The translations under genes were made by a program, and so were the position numbers. From assembly GCA_015478665.1 (NCBI GenBank), contig JADMII010000013.1, positions 1 to 64,000 of the forward strand: 64,000 nucleotides of DNA, read 5' to 3'. This document shows positions 47,759 to 56,215 of this stretch, in pieces; position 1 is the first letter of the stretch; the number at the start of each line of letters is the position of its first letter. Under the pieces are notes generated by a model. That model did no database searches. It saw only the letters and a program-made list of their open reading frames with translations, and had not been told where the DNA came from. The DNA is from Dehalococcoidia bacterium. GTDB taxonomy: Bacteria; Chloroflexota; Dehalococcoidia; DSTF01; JACRBR01.

Positions 47759-49144
47759 TCACTTCCCACCGCCGACCAGCAGCAGCGCTCGCCCGTCCGG
47801 CAACCAGGCGATCTGGCTTGCGAAGGGGATCGTGGCGCCGATGTCGACCGTGCGCTCGCTGCCGTCGGCGATGCCGATCAGGTGCACGATCGTCGTCGCG
47901 CGGCTCACCGCAACGGCGAGCGTCGCGCCGTCGGGCGAGACGGCGTAGGAGTAGGGGTCGCCCGTCACGAGGAGGTCGCGCACGGTGCCCGCCTGGCGGT
48001 CGACGCGCACGAGGTGCGCCCTGCAGCCGCCGCCAGCCTGCCCGGTCGCCGGCGCTTCGCACCAGAACGCCACGCCGCCGGGGCCGACGTCGCTCGCCGA
48101 CGGCAGGCCGCAGGCAGGGCCGCACGTCGACCACGGCCGCGCGAGCGGCCGCGCCCGCAGTTGCGTACCGTCGTCGTTCACGGTGTACTCGGTGCCCGGG
48201 ATCTCCGGGCGCGCCGGATCGAGCGTAACGGTGAACCTCACGCGCGTCGCGTCGACGAAGGAGAGGCCCTCGGCGCGGGCGCCGCGCGGCGCGTTGTACA
48301 GCTCGCGCTCCGCGCCCGCCTTCAGGTCAACGAGGCGGATGTGGACGGCGTTGTCGCCGGTGAGGCGCGCGTAGAGTAGGCGCGAGCCGTCGGCGGAGAG
48401 TGCGAAGCCGCCGGCGACCCACTGCACGCCCGGATACGTCCGCTCCATCCCCGAGGTGCGGTCGAAGACGTGCATGCCATCCGGCATCGCCCAGGCAAGC
48501 GTCAGCGCATCGGCGGAGGCGGCGACAGAGTCCGCCGCTGCGCCGAAGCTGCGCACTGCCGTGCCATCGCCCGCGATGAGCACGGAGGCGGTACAGGGCT
48601 GGCCGCCGCAGAGGATGACGCTCCCATCGGCGAGCTGGCGCGGGAACGTGGCGCCGGCGGGCAGCGTGCGGCCCTCGGCGCGTGTGACCGCGTCGTACGT
48701 GCGGAGGCCGTCGGCGGAGACCCACATCGCATAGCGGTCGTCGGCGGAGAAGCTCAGCGCCGGCGCGCCGTGGCCGGAGACGCGCGCGAGCACGCTGCCG
48801 TCGCGCGCGACGGCCTGCAGGTTACCGGCGCCGTCGCTCGCGAGCACGCTGCCGTCGGACATCAGATGGACGAAGAAGAAGCCGGGGCCGAGTCGGATCA
48901 CCGACAGCGCGCCCGACGCGACATCGAGCAGGCGCGGGCCGGCGGCGGGAGTGGGCAGCGGCGTGATGCTCGGCGGCAGCGGGGTGACGGGCGCGAAGGC
49001 CGTGCGGGCGGCCCGTGTGCTGGCGGCCTGGGCGGACTCGCGCGGCGCCGGGCGCGACGGGCGCAGGGCAAAGATCGCGCCGACGAGCACGGCGACGACG
49101 ACGACTGCGCCAAAGACGAGCCGGCCGACGGCGAGCAGCTTCAT
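47759..49144 (-). CDS. Membrane-anchored TolB/WD40-like beta-propeller protein
   Basis: 461 residues from the ATG at 49144. A single N-terminal membrane helix (VFGAVVVVAVLVGAIFAL) and a Pro/Thr-rich linker precede a propeller with repeated blades containing ALSFSADDRYAMWV, GGFALSADGSRLLYARL and SYAVSPDGATLAVAV. Such proteins are extracytoplasmic interaction modules; no catalytic residues are visible. The start is chosen because TATGCT (49157-49152) ends seven bases upstream; ATGs at 49150 and 49156 would overlap or abut the promoter. Confidence 0.75.
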   Translation of the reverse strand: MKLLAVGRLVFGAVVVVAVLVGAIFALRPSRPAPRESAQAASTRAARTAFAPVTPLPPSITPLPTPAAGPRLLDVASGALSVIRLGPGFFFVHLMSDGSVLASDGAGNLQAVARDGSVLARVSGHGAPALSFSADDRYAMWVSADGLRTYDAVTRAEGRTLPAGATFPRQLADGSVILCGGQPCTASVLIAGDGTAVRSFGAAADSVAASADALTLAWAMPDGMHVFDRTSGMERTYPGVQWVAGGFALSADGSRLLYARLTGDNAVHIRLVDLKAGAERELYNAPRGARAEGLSFVDATRVRFTVTLDPARPEIPGTEYTVNDDGTQLRARPLARPWSTCGPACGLPSASDVGPGGVAFWCEAPATGQAGGGCRAHLVRVDRQAGTVRDLLVTGDPYSYAVSPDGATLAVAVSRATTIVHLIGIADGSERTVDIGATIPFASQIAWLPDGRALLLVGGGK

Positions 49145-49151
49145 GCGCATC

Positions 49152-49157
49152 AGCATA
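49152..49157 (-). promoter_or_regulatory. -10 element for a leaderless propeller-protein transcript
   Basis: TATGCT, then GATGCGC, then ATG at 49144. Hexamer and spacing match those at the DUF2804 gene (36331-36326 and ATG 36318). Confidence 0.45.
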
Positions 49158-49283
49158 CGTCGCGCCGGCGCACGCGCGCCTGACGGCGGACCGACGGCTT
49201 GACGACGGTCGGGATGAAGGCGAGAAGCGAGGCGTCGCCGCCACGGGGGAGCGGGAAGCGCGAAACGGGGGTCGAGGCTGCGG

Positions 49284-49312
49284 TTGACCGCGGATCGGCG
49301 TCGAGTTAGTGT
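49284..49312 (+). promoter_or_regulatory. Promoter of the nadB operon
   Basis: TTGACC (49284-49289), 17 bases, TAGTGT (49307-49312). The -10 is weak and is embedded in the palindrome at 49306-49326, so binding there would exclude RNA polymerase. Confidence 0.5.
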
Positions 49313-49326
49313 ACTAGTGACACTAA
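49306..49326. promoter_or_regulatory. Palindromic operator in the nadB promoter
   Basis: TTAGTGT, seven bases (ACTAGTG), ACACTAA: perfect 7-base inverted arms, 21 bases in total, 13 bases before the nadB ATG. Size and place fit a NAD-biosynthesis repressor site (NrtR-type operators are palindromes of this size), but which regulator binds cannot be decided here. Confidence 0.6.
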
Positions 49327-49339
49327 GTCGGGAGGCGGC

Positions 49340-50875
49340 ATGACGCAGCGATACGACTACATCGTCATCGGTTCCGGCATCGCCGGGCTGTACGCCGCGC
49401 TTCTGGCGCGCCGGCACGGCAGCGTCTGCGTGCTGACGAAGGGCGGCATCGACGAGTGCAACACCAGGTACGCACAGGGCGGCATCGCCGCCGCCGTCGG
49501 CAGCGACGACGACAGCGCGTTGCATCTGCAAGACACGATCGCGGCCGGCGCCGGCCTCGTCGACGCGGAGGCGGCGCGGATTTTGGTCGAAGCGGCGGCG
49601 GACCGCATCCACGACCTCGTCGACTTCGGGGTGCCGTTCGACAGCACCGACGGCGAGGTGCAGCTCGGCCGCGAGGCGGCGCACAGCCGCAACCGCATCC
49701 TGCACGCAGGCGGCGACTCGACCGGCGCCCACATCGAGCTGTCGCTGGGCGGGCTGGCGCGCATGTCACGGATCACGATCAAGGAGTACGTGCAGGTCGA
49801 AGAGCTGGTCGTCGAGCACGGCCGCTGCACGGGAGTGCTGGCGATGGACACGCGGACGAGCGCGACCGAGCGCTTCGACGCCGCGGCCGTCGTGCTGGCG
49901 ACCGGCGGCTGCGGGCAGCTCTTCCGCGTCAGCACGAACCCGGACGTGACGACCGGCGACGGCATCGCACTCGCCTACCGCGCGGGCGCCGAGGTCGAGG
50001 ACATGGAGTTCATCCAGTTCCACCCGACGGCGCTGCGGATGCCGGGCGTCCCGATCTTCCTCATCTCGGAGGCGGTGCGGGGCGAAGGAGGGGTGCTGCG
50101 AAACGCGGGGGGAGAGGGCTTCATGCCGCGCTACAGCGAGCAGGCGGAGCTGGCGCCGCGAGACGTCGTCGCCCGCTCGATCGTCAGCGAGATGGCGGCG
50201 ACCGGCACAGACCGCGTGTACCTCGACGTCCGCCACCTGGACGCCGGGCGGATCAGGGCGCGCTTCCCGCAGATCTACCGCTACTGCTTCGGGCACGGGC
50301 TGGACATCACGCGCGAACCGGTGCCGGTATCGCCGGCGGCGCACTACCTGATGGGCGGCGTGCGCACGAACACCTGGGGCGAGACGACCGTGCGGGGGCT
50401 GTATGCCTGCGGCGAGGTGGCATGCACGGGGGTGCACGGCGCGAACCGGCTGGCGAGCAACTCGCTCCTCGAGACCGTCGTCTTCGCGAAGCGCGTCGTC
50501 CAGCGGTCGCTCGCGGCGAGCGGCGAGGCGGCGCCGCCGACCGACGGCGCGCTGGAGCTGCCGGCGTACGGCCAGGAGGGCGCCGGCGCGCCGGACCGGC
50601 CATCGCTCCAGGATCTGATGTGGGATACGGTGGGGATCGTGCGGGACGGCGACGGCCTGCGGCAGGCGACGCGGCAGCTGGCGGCGTGGCGCGCGGGGCT
50701 GCCGCTGGCGCACGACCGGCCCTCGCATGAGCTGTCGAATTTGCTGCTCGTGGGACGGCTGATGGCGGAGGCGGCGCTGCTGCGCGAGGAGAGCCGCGGC
50801 GCGCACTTTCGCACGGACTTCCCGGAGCCGCGCGACGGGTGGCGGCGGCGGTTGGTGTTCCGGCGGGCGGCCTAA
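49340..50875 (+). CDS. nadB: L-aspartate oxidase
   Basis: FAD enzyme that oxidises L-aspartate to iminoaspartate, the first step of de novo NAD synthesis. 511 residues. It shows the FAD-binding YIVIGSGIAGLYAALLARR, NTRYAQGGIAAAVG, EFIQFHPTALRMPG, and the C-terminal HGANRLASNSLLETVVF. This is the succinate-dehydrogenase-flavoprotein fold with NadB-specific features. GGGAGG precedes the ATG. nadC follows after 123 bases; nadA, which makes quinolinate from the product, is not in the window. Confidence 0.95.
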   Translation: MTQRYDYIVIGSGIAGLYAALLARRHGSVCVLTKGGIDECNTRYAQGGIAAAVGSDDDSALHLQDTIAAGAGLVDAEAARILVEAAADRIHDLVDFGVPFDSTDGEVQLGREAAHSRNRILHAGGDSTGAHIELSLGGLARMSRITIKEYVQVEELVVEHGRCTGVLAMDTRTSATERFDAAAVVLATGGCGQLFRVSTNPDVTTGDGIALAYRAGAEVEDMEFIQFHPTALRMPGVPIFLISEAVRGEGGVLRNAGGEGFMPRYSEQAELAPRDVVARSIVSEMAATGTDRVYLDVRHLDAGRIRARFPQIYRYCFGHGLDITREPVPVSPAAHYLMGGVRTNTWGETTVRGLYACGEVACTGVHGANRLASNSLLETVVFAKRVVQRSLAASGEAAPPTDGALELPAYGQEGAGAPDRPSLQDLMWDTVGIVRDGDGLRQATRQLAAWRAGLPLAHDRPSHELSNLLLVGRLMAEAALLREESRGAHFRTDFPEPRDGWRRRLVFRRAA

Positions 50876-50998
50876 CCAGCGTCGCGGCGCCCGCCAGGCT
50901 CGCCGCACCAGACCACGAGACGGCCGAGCCTTCGACAACAGGCTGGGAGGTGTGACCCTGGATGTTCGAGCGCGCGTCCCCGGCGCGACGGCCACCAA

Positions 50999-51877
50999 GT
51001 GAACGCGGCCTCGGCGCCGGCGCCGCTGCCCCGCCATCTCATCGAGCAGGTCGTCATCGCCGCGCTCGAAGAAGATGGCGCCTTCGAGGACGTGACGACG
51101 CGCGCGCTGGTGCCGCCCGAGCAGTGGGGCCGCGGCATCGTGCGCGCGAAGGAGCTGGGGGTCGTCTGCGGCATCGCCGTCGCCGCTGCCGCGATGCGCA
51201 GCCTCGACGCCGAGGTGCAGTTCGACCCGCTCATCGCCGATGCGGAGCGCGTCGAGGCCGGGAGGGAGCTGGCGGAGGTCGAGGGGCCGCTCGCGTCGAT
51301 CCTCTCGGCGGAGCGCGTCGCGCTGAACTTCCTCCAACGGCTCTCCGGCATCGCGACGCTCACGGACGAGTATGCGCACGCGGTCGCCGGGACGCGCGCC
51401 CGCATCCTCGACACGCGCAAGACGACGCCGGGGCTGCGGACACTCGAGCGCTACGCCGTGCGCTGCGGCGGCGGCCAGAACCACCGTTTCGGCCTGAACT
51501 CGGGGGTGCTGATCAAGGACAACCACATCGCCGCCGCCCGCGAGCGCGGCCTCGCTGAGATCGAAGCCGTCGTCGCCTCGGCGCGCGCCGCCGTCGGCCA
51601 CACGATGCGCATCGAGGTCGAAGTGGCGACGCCGGACGGCGCGAAGGAGGCGCTGCTGGGGGGCGCCGATGTGATCTTGCTCGACAACATGAGCATCGCC
51701 GACATCCGGCGCAGCGTCGCGATCATCGGCGGGCGGGCGATCGTCGAGGCGTCGGGCGGCGTCACCCTCGACAACGTTCGCGAGATCGCCGAGGCTGGCG
51801 TCGATTACATCTCCGTCGGCCGGCTCACGCACTCGGCGCCGGCTCTCGACATCAGCCTCGACGTCGGCCGCGTCTGA
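50999..51877 (+). CDS. nadC: Nicotinate-nucleotide diphosphorylase (quinolinate phosphoribosyltransferase)
   Basis: Converts quinolinate and PRPP to nicotinate mononucleotide in NAD synthesis. 292 residues, GTG start. Active-site residues are in LDTRKTTPGLR, CGGGQNHRFGL and LIKDNHIAA; VEASGGVTLDNVREIA is the phosphate-binding part of the barrel. Second gene of the nadB operon. Its stop overlaps the next ATG (TGATG at 51875-51879). Confidence 0.95.
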   Translation: MNAASAPAPLPRHLIEQVVIAALEEDGAFEDVTTRALVPPEQWGRGIVRAKELGVVCGIAVAAAAMRSLDAEVQFDPLIADAERVEAGRELAEVEGPLASILSAERVALNFLQRLSGIATLTDEYAHAVAGTRARILDTRKTTPGLRTLERYAVRCGGGQNHRFGLNSGVLIKDNHIAAARERGLAEIEAVVASARAAVGHTMRIEVEVATPDGAKEALLGGADVILLDNMSIADIRRSVAIIGGRAIVEASGGVTLDNVREIAEAGVDYISVGRLTHSAPALDISLDVGRV

Positions 51878-52413
51878 TGTCGCAGGTCGTCATCGTCTCC
51901 GGGCCGCCCGCCGCCGGCAAAAGCAGCGTCTGCGAGTCGCTGTGCGAGCGCTACGACCGGACGCTGCATCTGGAGACGGACGACCTGTACGGCTGGCTGC
52001 GGATGGGGTTCGTGCCGCCGTGGAAGGCGGGCTCGCAGCGTCAGAACGAGATCGTGACGCGCGCCTGCGCCCGTGCGGCGGCGACCTTCGCCGAGGCGCA
52101 GTACGGCGTCTTCGTCGATGGCGTCGTGCTGCCGTGGGCGCTGCGGATCTACGCGGAAGAGCTCCGCGGCGTCGGCGTCATGCTGCAGTACATCGTGCTG
52201 CTGCCCTCGCTCGACGATCTGCTGCGGCGCGCCGGCGGGCGCGAGAAGCAGCTCGGCGCCGTCGGCGACATGTACGAGCGCATGCACGCGACGTTTGTGC
52301 AGGCGTCCGAGGGGCCCGGCTGCGCCATCGACAGCAGCGGCCTGACGGCCGCCCAGACCGCCGACGCCGTGATGTCCGCGTGCGGCCGCGGTGCCTGCCT
52401 CGTGCCCACGTGA
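51877..52413 (+). CDS. P-loop ATPase/kinase (AAA_33-like)
   Basis: 178 residues with a Walker A loop VIVSGPPAAGKSSVCE at the N-terminus, HLETDDLYGW as the likely substrate/Mg segment, and a lid-like RRAGGREKQLG. Size and order resemble small-molecule kinases of the zeta-toxin/chloramphenicol-phosphotransferase-like group. Translationally coupled to nadC, so a link to NAD or nucleotide metabolism is conceivable but unproven. Confidence 0.72.
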   Translation: MSQVVIVSGPPAAGKSSVCESLCERYDRTLHLETDDLYGWLRMGFVPPWKAGSQRQNEIVTRACARAAATFAEAQYGVFVDGVVLPWALRIYAEELRGVGVMLQYIVLLPSLDDLLRRAGGREKQLGAVGDMYERMHATFVQASEGPGCAIDSSGLTAAQTADAVMSACGRGACLVPT

Positions 52414-52746
52414 TCGGCTACGACGACAACCGGACGTCGATACGACGTGCGGGCAACCGCAGATGACGCAGATGGCCGCAGACGCGGGTTGCCGACGACA
52501 TGACACTCCCCCGGCCCTCCCCGCTGCGACGGAGAGGGAGTGTGCGCGACGACGCGATGTTCAAGGCCCATGGACGCACACAGGGACACACGGCCGGCGC
52601 TGACACACCGGCCGCGTCAGAGCGACGCACAGAATGACATAGCTGACCCTATCCGCGCGACGTCGGCCCGCCGTCGTCGCTTCGCCCGCCACTGTCCGCC
52701 ACCCGACCGGCCTCCGCCCTCCGGCCTCACCTTCCACCGCCCGCCC
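52414..52746. other. Intergenic region with two inverted repeats
   Basis: 333 bases between convergent genes. One hairpin (GGCAACC at 52452-52458 with GGTTGCC at 52487-52493) encloses three CGCAGA copies. A second, CGGCCGG (52591-52597) with CCGGCCG (52608-52614), may help terminate transcription although no T-tract follows. No gene recognised. Confidence 0.5.
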
Positions 52747-53211
52747 CTACGCGCGCCGCGGCCGGTCGAGCTCGGCGCTGTCGACGACGATCGTCACCGG
52801 CCCATCGTTCTCCAGCGAGACGGACATGTGGGCGCCGAAGCGGCCGCAGGCGACGCGGACGCCAAGCGCACGCAGCGCCTGCGCGAAGGCATCGACGAGC
52901 GGCGCCGCGACGCCGGGGCTGGCGGCGCCGCTGAAGCTCGGACGGCGGCCGCGCCTGACGTCGGCGAGAAGTGTGAACTGCGAGACGACCAGCGCCTCGC
53001 CGGCGAGATCGACCAGGCTGTGCGCGAAACGGCCGTCAGCGTCCGGGAAGAGGCGCATCTCGGCGCACTTGGCGGCAAGGCGACGGATGACCGGCTCGTC
53101 GTCACCGTCCGCGACGCCCGCGAGGATGAGGAGACCGCGGCCGATGGCGGCGACCGTCTCGCCGTCGACGTCGACGCTGGCCCGGGAGACACGCTGAATG
53201 ACGAGGCGCAC
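52747..53211 (-). CDS. dtd: D-aminoacyl-tRNA deacylase
   Basis: Removes D-amino acids mischarged on tRNA, a translation proofreading enzyme. 154 residues. The two family signatures are intact: [20 protein letters not shown] and [18 protein letters not shown] (the latter with the cross-subunit Gly-x-Pro-like loop region). It follows the fmdB-like gene by 21 bases on the same strand. Confidence 0.95.
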   Translation of the reverse strand: MRLVIQRVSRASVDVDGETVAAIGRGLLILAGVADGDDEPVIRRLAAKCAEMRLFPDADGRFAHSLVDLAGEALVVSQFTLLADVRRGRRPSFSGAASPGVAAPLVDAFAQALRALGVRVACGRFGAHMSVSLENDGPVTIVVDSAELDRPRRA

Positions 53212-53232
53212 CTCAGGCTGGTAGCCGGCGGA

Positions 53233-53541
53233 CTAGCCGGCGGCGGCCGCTTCGGTGGCCGTGGAGTCCGTCTTCGGCTTGGCGCCGTCGGTCGCGGCGG
53301 TGGCCTCCGCGGCTGGTTCCGCCGGCGCGTCCGTGGCGGCGGCCTCGCTTCGGCCGGCCGAGCCGCCGCGGCTGTCAGTCTTGTAGAAGCCTGCGCCCTT
53401 GAAGACGATGGGCGGTGCGTGGAGCACGCGGTTCGCGCGCTTGCCGCAGGTGGGGCACTTCTGGCTCGCCGGTGCGTCGAAGCCTTCGCGCTTCTCGTAG
53501 CGGCTGCCGCACGCGTCGCAGAGATATTCGTAGGTGGGCAC
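53233..53541 (-). CDS. FmdB-type zinc-ribbon protein
   Basis: 102-residue putative regulatory protein. The zinc ribbon reads PTYEYLCDACGSRYEKRE then KCPTCGKRANRV, with four Cys. A segment ending FKGAGFYKTDSR is typical of the family. The C-terminal half is Ala/Glu/Thr-rich and disordered. Start taken as GTG 53541, where the family's PTYEY begins and AGAGGA lies upstream. An in-frame GTG at 53559 sits six bases after a TAGACA hexamer and is an alternative leaderless start. Co-transcribed with dtd. Confidence 0.88.
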   Translation of the reverse strand: MPTYEYLCDACGSRYEKREGFDAPASQKCPTCGKRANRVLHAPPIVFKGAGFYKTDSRGGSAGRSEAAATDAPAEPAAEATAATDGAKPKTDSTATEAAAAG

Positions 53542-53821
53542 GCGTCTCGATCCTCTCACGATGGATGTCTAGCAAAGTCTATCGATTCGGTCAGGAATCG
53601 GGCAAGCGGCGTCGATGGCGAGCCGCCCAGCGGACAGAGGCATCCGGGCGCGGTCGACGTCCGCCCGGTGGCCCAGGAGCACCGCCGGAGCCCTGTACGG
53701 GCTTCGCCGCTCACGCCCGTGGGCGGGACGCCGGCGGCGGTGGCATGTCCGCATCGAAGAGATGCGCGGGACATCACCACACCACACCGGCTGCCGACGG
53801 CGTCGCGGGCAAGGACGGGCG

Positions 53822-54523
53822 TCATTGCTGCGGCGGGCGGTTGGGGTTATCGAACTGCGTGCCGGCGTAGAGGTCGTCGAAGCTCACGGCGCCTCCCCGA
53901 ACTTCGAGCGAGAGTGTGACATCGCCGCCGGCCGCTGTCGCGCTTCCGATCGTCTGCCGGACGGCGTCGCCTACCGGGTACGCGAAGTACGTCCAGGCGC
54001 CGACGGCCGGCGCGCCGCGGCCGATGAAGAGGTTGCTGATACCGGGATCGGGATCACGCGGGGCCGTCCGCGCGCCGGCGATGAAGAATCGTACGCCACT
54101 CGCGGCCGTCGTCGTGGCGACGCCCTTGGTGCGGATGACGAACGAGATGAAGCCGGCATTGGGCGCGGCGTTCCAGGAATCGGCCCGATAGAAGCCGGAG
54201 ACGTACTCCGGGATCCCCTTCGAGCGCAGCGTCTGCGACGCGGCGGCGGGCGCGCTCCCGGCGGACGTCAGCATGAAGCTCCGTGCGCCGCTCCGCGCTT
54301 CCCGGCCGATGCCGACCTGACCGGAGGGCTGCCAGGGACCGAGCCCGGATTCGAAGCCGGCGTCGTCGAGGAGGTTCGCCTGCGCCGGCGTCGGCGTCAG
54401 CTGCAGCTCACGCCCGGCATAGAGCCCGCAAGCGGAGGCGAGGAGCGCCATGGCGCATCCGGCGATGGCGAGCAGCATGCGACGTTGCTGCGGTCGGCCC
54501 AACAACACCTCCAACGGGCGCAT
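53822..54523 (-). CDS. Lipoprotein with carbohydrate-binding-like beta-sandwich
   Basis: 233 residues. The signal sequence MLLAIAGCAMALLASACG contains a lipobox, predicting attachment to the membrane. The mature part NLLDDAGFESGLGPWQPSG followed by GARSFMLTS and VSFDDLYAG is the pattern of CBM4/9-like jelly-roll domains, which bind glycans. No catalytic domain is present. A stretch of about 260 bases without a gene separates it from fmdB. Confidence 0.75.
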   Translation of the reverse strand: MRPLEVLLGRPQQRRMLLAIAGCAMALLASACGLYAGRELQLTPTPAQANLLDDAGFESGLGPWQPSGQVGIGREARSGARSFMLTSAGSAPAAASQTLRSKGIPEYVSGFYRADSWNAAPNAGFISFVIRTKGVATTTAASGVRFFIAGARTAPRDPDPGISNLFIGRGAPAVGAWTYFAYPVGDAVRQTIGSATAAGGDVTLSLEVRGGAVSFDDLYAGTQFDNPNRPPQQ

Positions 54524-54602
54524 AGGTACACGGCAATGTGGTGAGCGTCAAGCGGCGTACGACCGGCGCCCGAGGATGCGCGGATCGCGCGCCCGCGCGC
54601 GG

Positions 54603-55817
54603 CTACCGCTGGCGCAGGCGATCCTTCACGACGGCGCCCTGCTGGACAACGAGCGCGATGTTCCCCGCCTCGGCGAGCAGGCCGACGTCCGCCAGCGGAT
54701 CGCCGGCGACGAGGATCAGGTCGGCGTCCTTGCCGGGCTCAACCGTGCCGATACGGTCCTCCATGCGGAAGAGCGCCGCGTTCGTGCTCGTCGCACTGAC
54801 GATCGCCGCCATCGCGCCGAGGTGCTTCGCCTTCTCGATGATCTCGCCGGCGCGGTGGCGTTGCCGCGGGCCGAGGAGGTCGGAGCCGGAGCCGATGGCG
54901 ATTCCCGCGCGCCGCGCGCTGCGAAGACTCTCGCCGGCCGCGGCACGCACGCGCTCCAGCTTCGTGCGGCTGAACTGCGGCAGGTCGGCGACGCGCGCGA
55001 GCAGCTCGATGATGACGAGCGTCGGCACGACGTACGCGCCGGCCGCCGCGATCCGCCCTACGGTGGCATCGTCGATGGTGCTGGCGTGCTCGATGGAGCG
55101 CACGCCGGCATCGAGCGCGCGCTGCACGGCGCCGGACGTGTGGCAGTGGGCGAGGACGTAGGTGCCGAACGAGGCCGCTTCCTCGACGGCAGCGCGCATC
55201 TCTTCGACCGTGAACTGCAGGCTGTCGATGGGGTCGGTCGGCGACATGACGCCGCCCGAGGCCATGAGCTTGATCTGGGTGGCGCCGCGGCGCAGCTGCA
55301 GGCGGGCGGCGCGACGGACGGCGTCGGGGCCGTCGCAGATCTCCGGCCGGGCGACCAGCCCGGGCACCGACGGCTGCGGCGCGTCATCCCAGACCGGGCG
55401 ATGGTCGCCGTGACCGCCCGTTTGCGTCAGGAACGAGCCCGACGGCAGGATCCGCGGCCCGGGGATCTGTCGCTCGGCGACCGCCAGCGCGTAGGCCGGG
55501 TCGAGGCCGCCGGCGTCCCGCACCGTCGTGAACCCCTCAGCGAGGGCGATGCGGATGTTCTCGACGACGTGGAGGACGTAGCTGACAGGGCTCTCGGGCG
55601 GCGGCTGCTCTTCGGTCGCCGTCAGTCCGAAGTGGACGTGGGCGTCGGTGAGGCCCGGCAGCAGCGCCATGCCGCGGCCATCGACCGTGCGCTCGTCGCC
55701 GGCCAGTGCGCCAGCGTCCGCGATGGCAGCGATCCGCGTGCCTTCGATGCGCACCGCGGCGTGGGCGCGAGGGTCGCGGCCTGTGCCGTCGATCAGCGTG
55801 ACGTCGTCGATGAGCAC
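54603..55817 (-). CDS. Metal-dependent amidohydrolase
   Basis: 404 residues. The amidohydrolase barrel shows GLTDAHVHFG (HxH metal ligands), QIKLMASGGV (bridging Lys), LAHCHTSGAV and IEHASTIDD (metal His) and GSGSDLLGP (catalytic Asp). The type resembles imidazolonepropionase-like/prolidase-type hydrolases. GTG 55817 is taken as start because AAAGGA lies eight bases upstream. It lies 32 bases after a small membrane protein gene in an operon led by an enolase-superfamily enzyme. Confidence 0.88.
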   Translation of the reverse strand: MLIDDVTLIDGTGRDPRAHAAVRIEGTRIAAIADAGALAGDERTVDGRGMALLPGLTDAHVHFGLTATEEQPPPESPVSYVLHVVENIRIALAEGFTTVRDAGGLDPAYALAVAERQIPGPRILPSGSFLTQTGGHGDHRPVWDDAPQPSVPGLVARPEICDGPDAVRRAARLQLRRGATQIKLMASGGVMSPTDPIDSLQFTVEEMRAAVEEAASFGTYVLAHCHTSGAVQRALDAGVRSIEHASTIDDATVGRIAAAGAYVVPTLVIIELLARVADLPQFSRTKLERVRAAAGESLRSARRAGIAIGSGSDLLGPRQRHRAGEIIEKAKHLGAMAAIVSATSTNAALFRMEDRIGTVEPGKDADLILVAGDPLADVGLLAEAGNIALVVQQGAVVKDRLRQR

Positions 55818-55849
55818 GAGACGATTCCTTTCATCGGCGGCGCCGTCCG

Positions 55850-56215
55850 TCAGCCGCCGTTCTGCGGCGGCGTGGGGAGGAGCCCCGTAGGTCCGACGAT
55901 GAGCCGGAAGCTGTTCGCCGAGAGGTCTTCGAACTGCAGCCGCTGCTCCCACAGCGGCGCGCCGCCGGCGGTGACGACGCGCATCGTCTGCGGGTAGTCG
56001 CTGCGCCGGGCGGCGATCGTCCGCTCCTGCCGATCCTCCAGCGTCAGCGTCTGGCCGTCGTCGAAGCGCACGCTCACGGGCTGCCCCGCCTCGTCGCGGA
56101 CGACGAGGCCGCGCTGCTTGCCGCCGCCGCCGAAGGCGACCAGGGCGAGGATGACGACGACCGTGGCGACGAACATCGCGAAGAGCCCGAACCAGAGCGG
56201 CCAGCCTCTACGCAC
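55850..56215 (-). CDS. Small single-helix membrane protein
   Basis: 121 residues: a basic start, one membrane helix (LWFGLFAMFVATVVVILALV) and a soluble beta-rich part with VVRDEAGQPVSVRFDDGQTL. No family recognised. The GTG start lies within the last codons of the enolase-superfamily gene (8-base overlap), so it is translationally coupled. Confidence 0.65.
   Translation of the reverse strand: MRRGWPLWFGLFAMFVATVVVILALVAFGGGGKQRGLVVRDEAGQPVSVRFDDGQTLTLEDRQERTIAARRSDYPQTMRVVTAGGAPLWEQRLQFEDLSANSFRLIVGPTGLLPTPPQNGG

Noticed and set aside
53560-53821. GC-rich stem-forming region between the lipoprotein and fmdB genes, inspected for a riboswitch
   Set aside because: Some segments (GGGCGTGAGCGGCGAAG on the minus strand) looked ZTP-riboswitch-like, but the second conserved half is missing.
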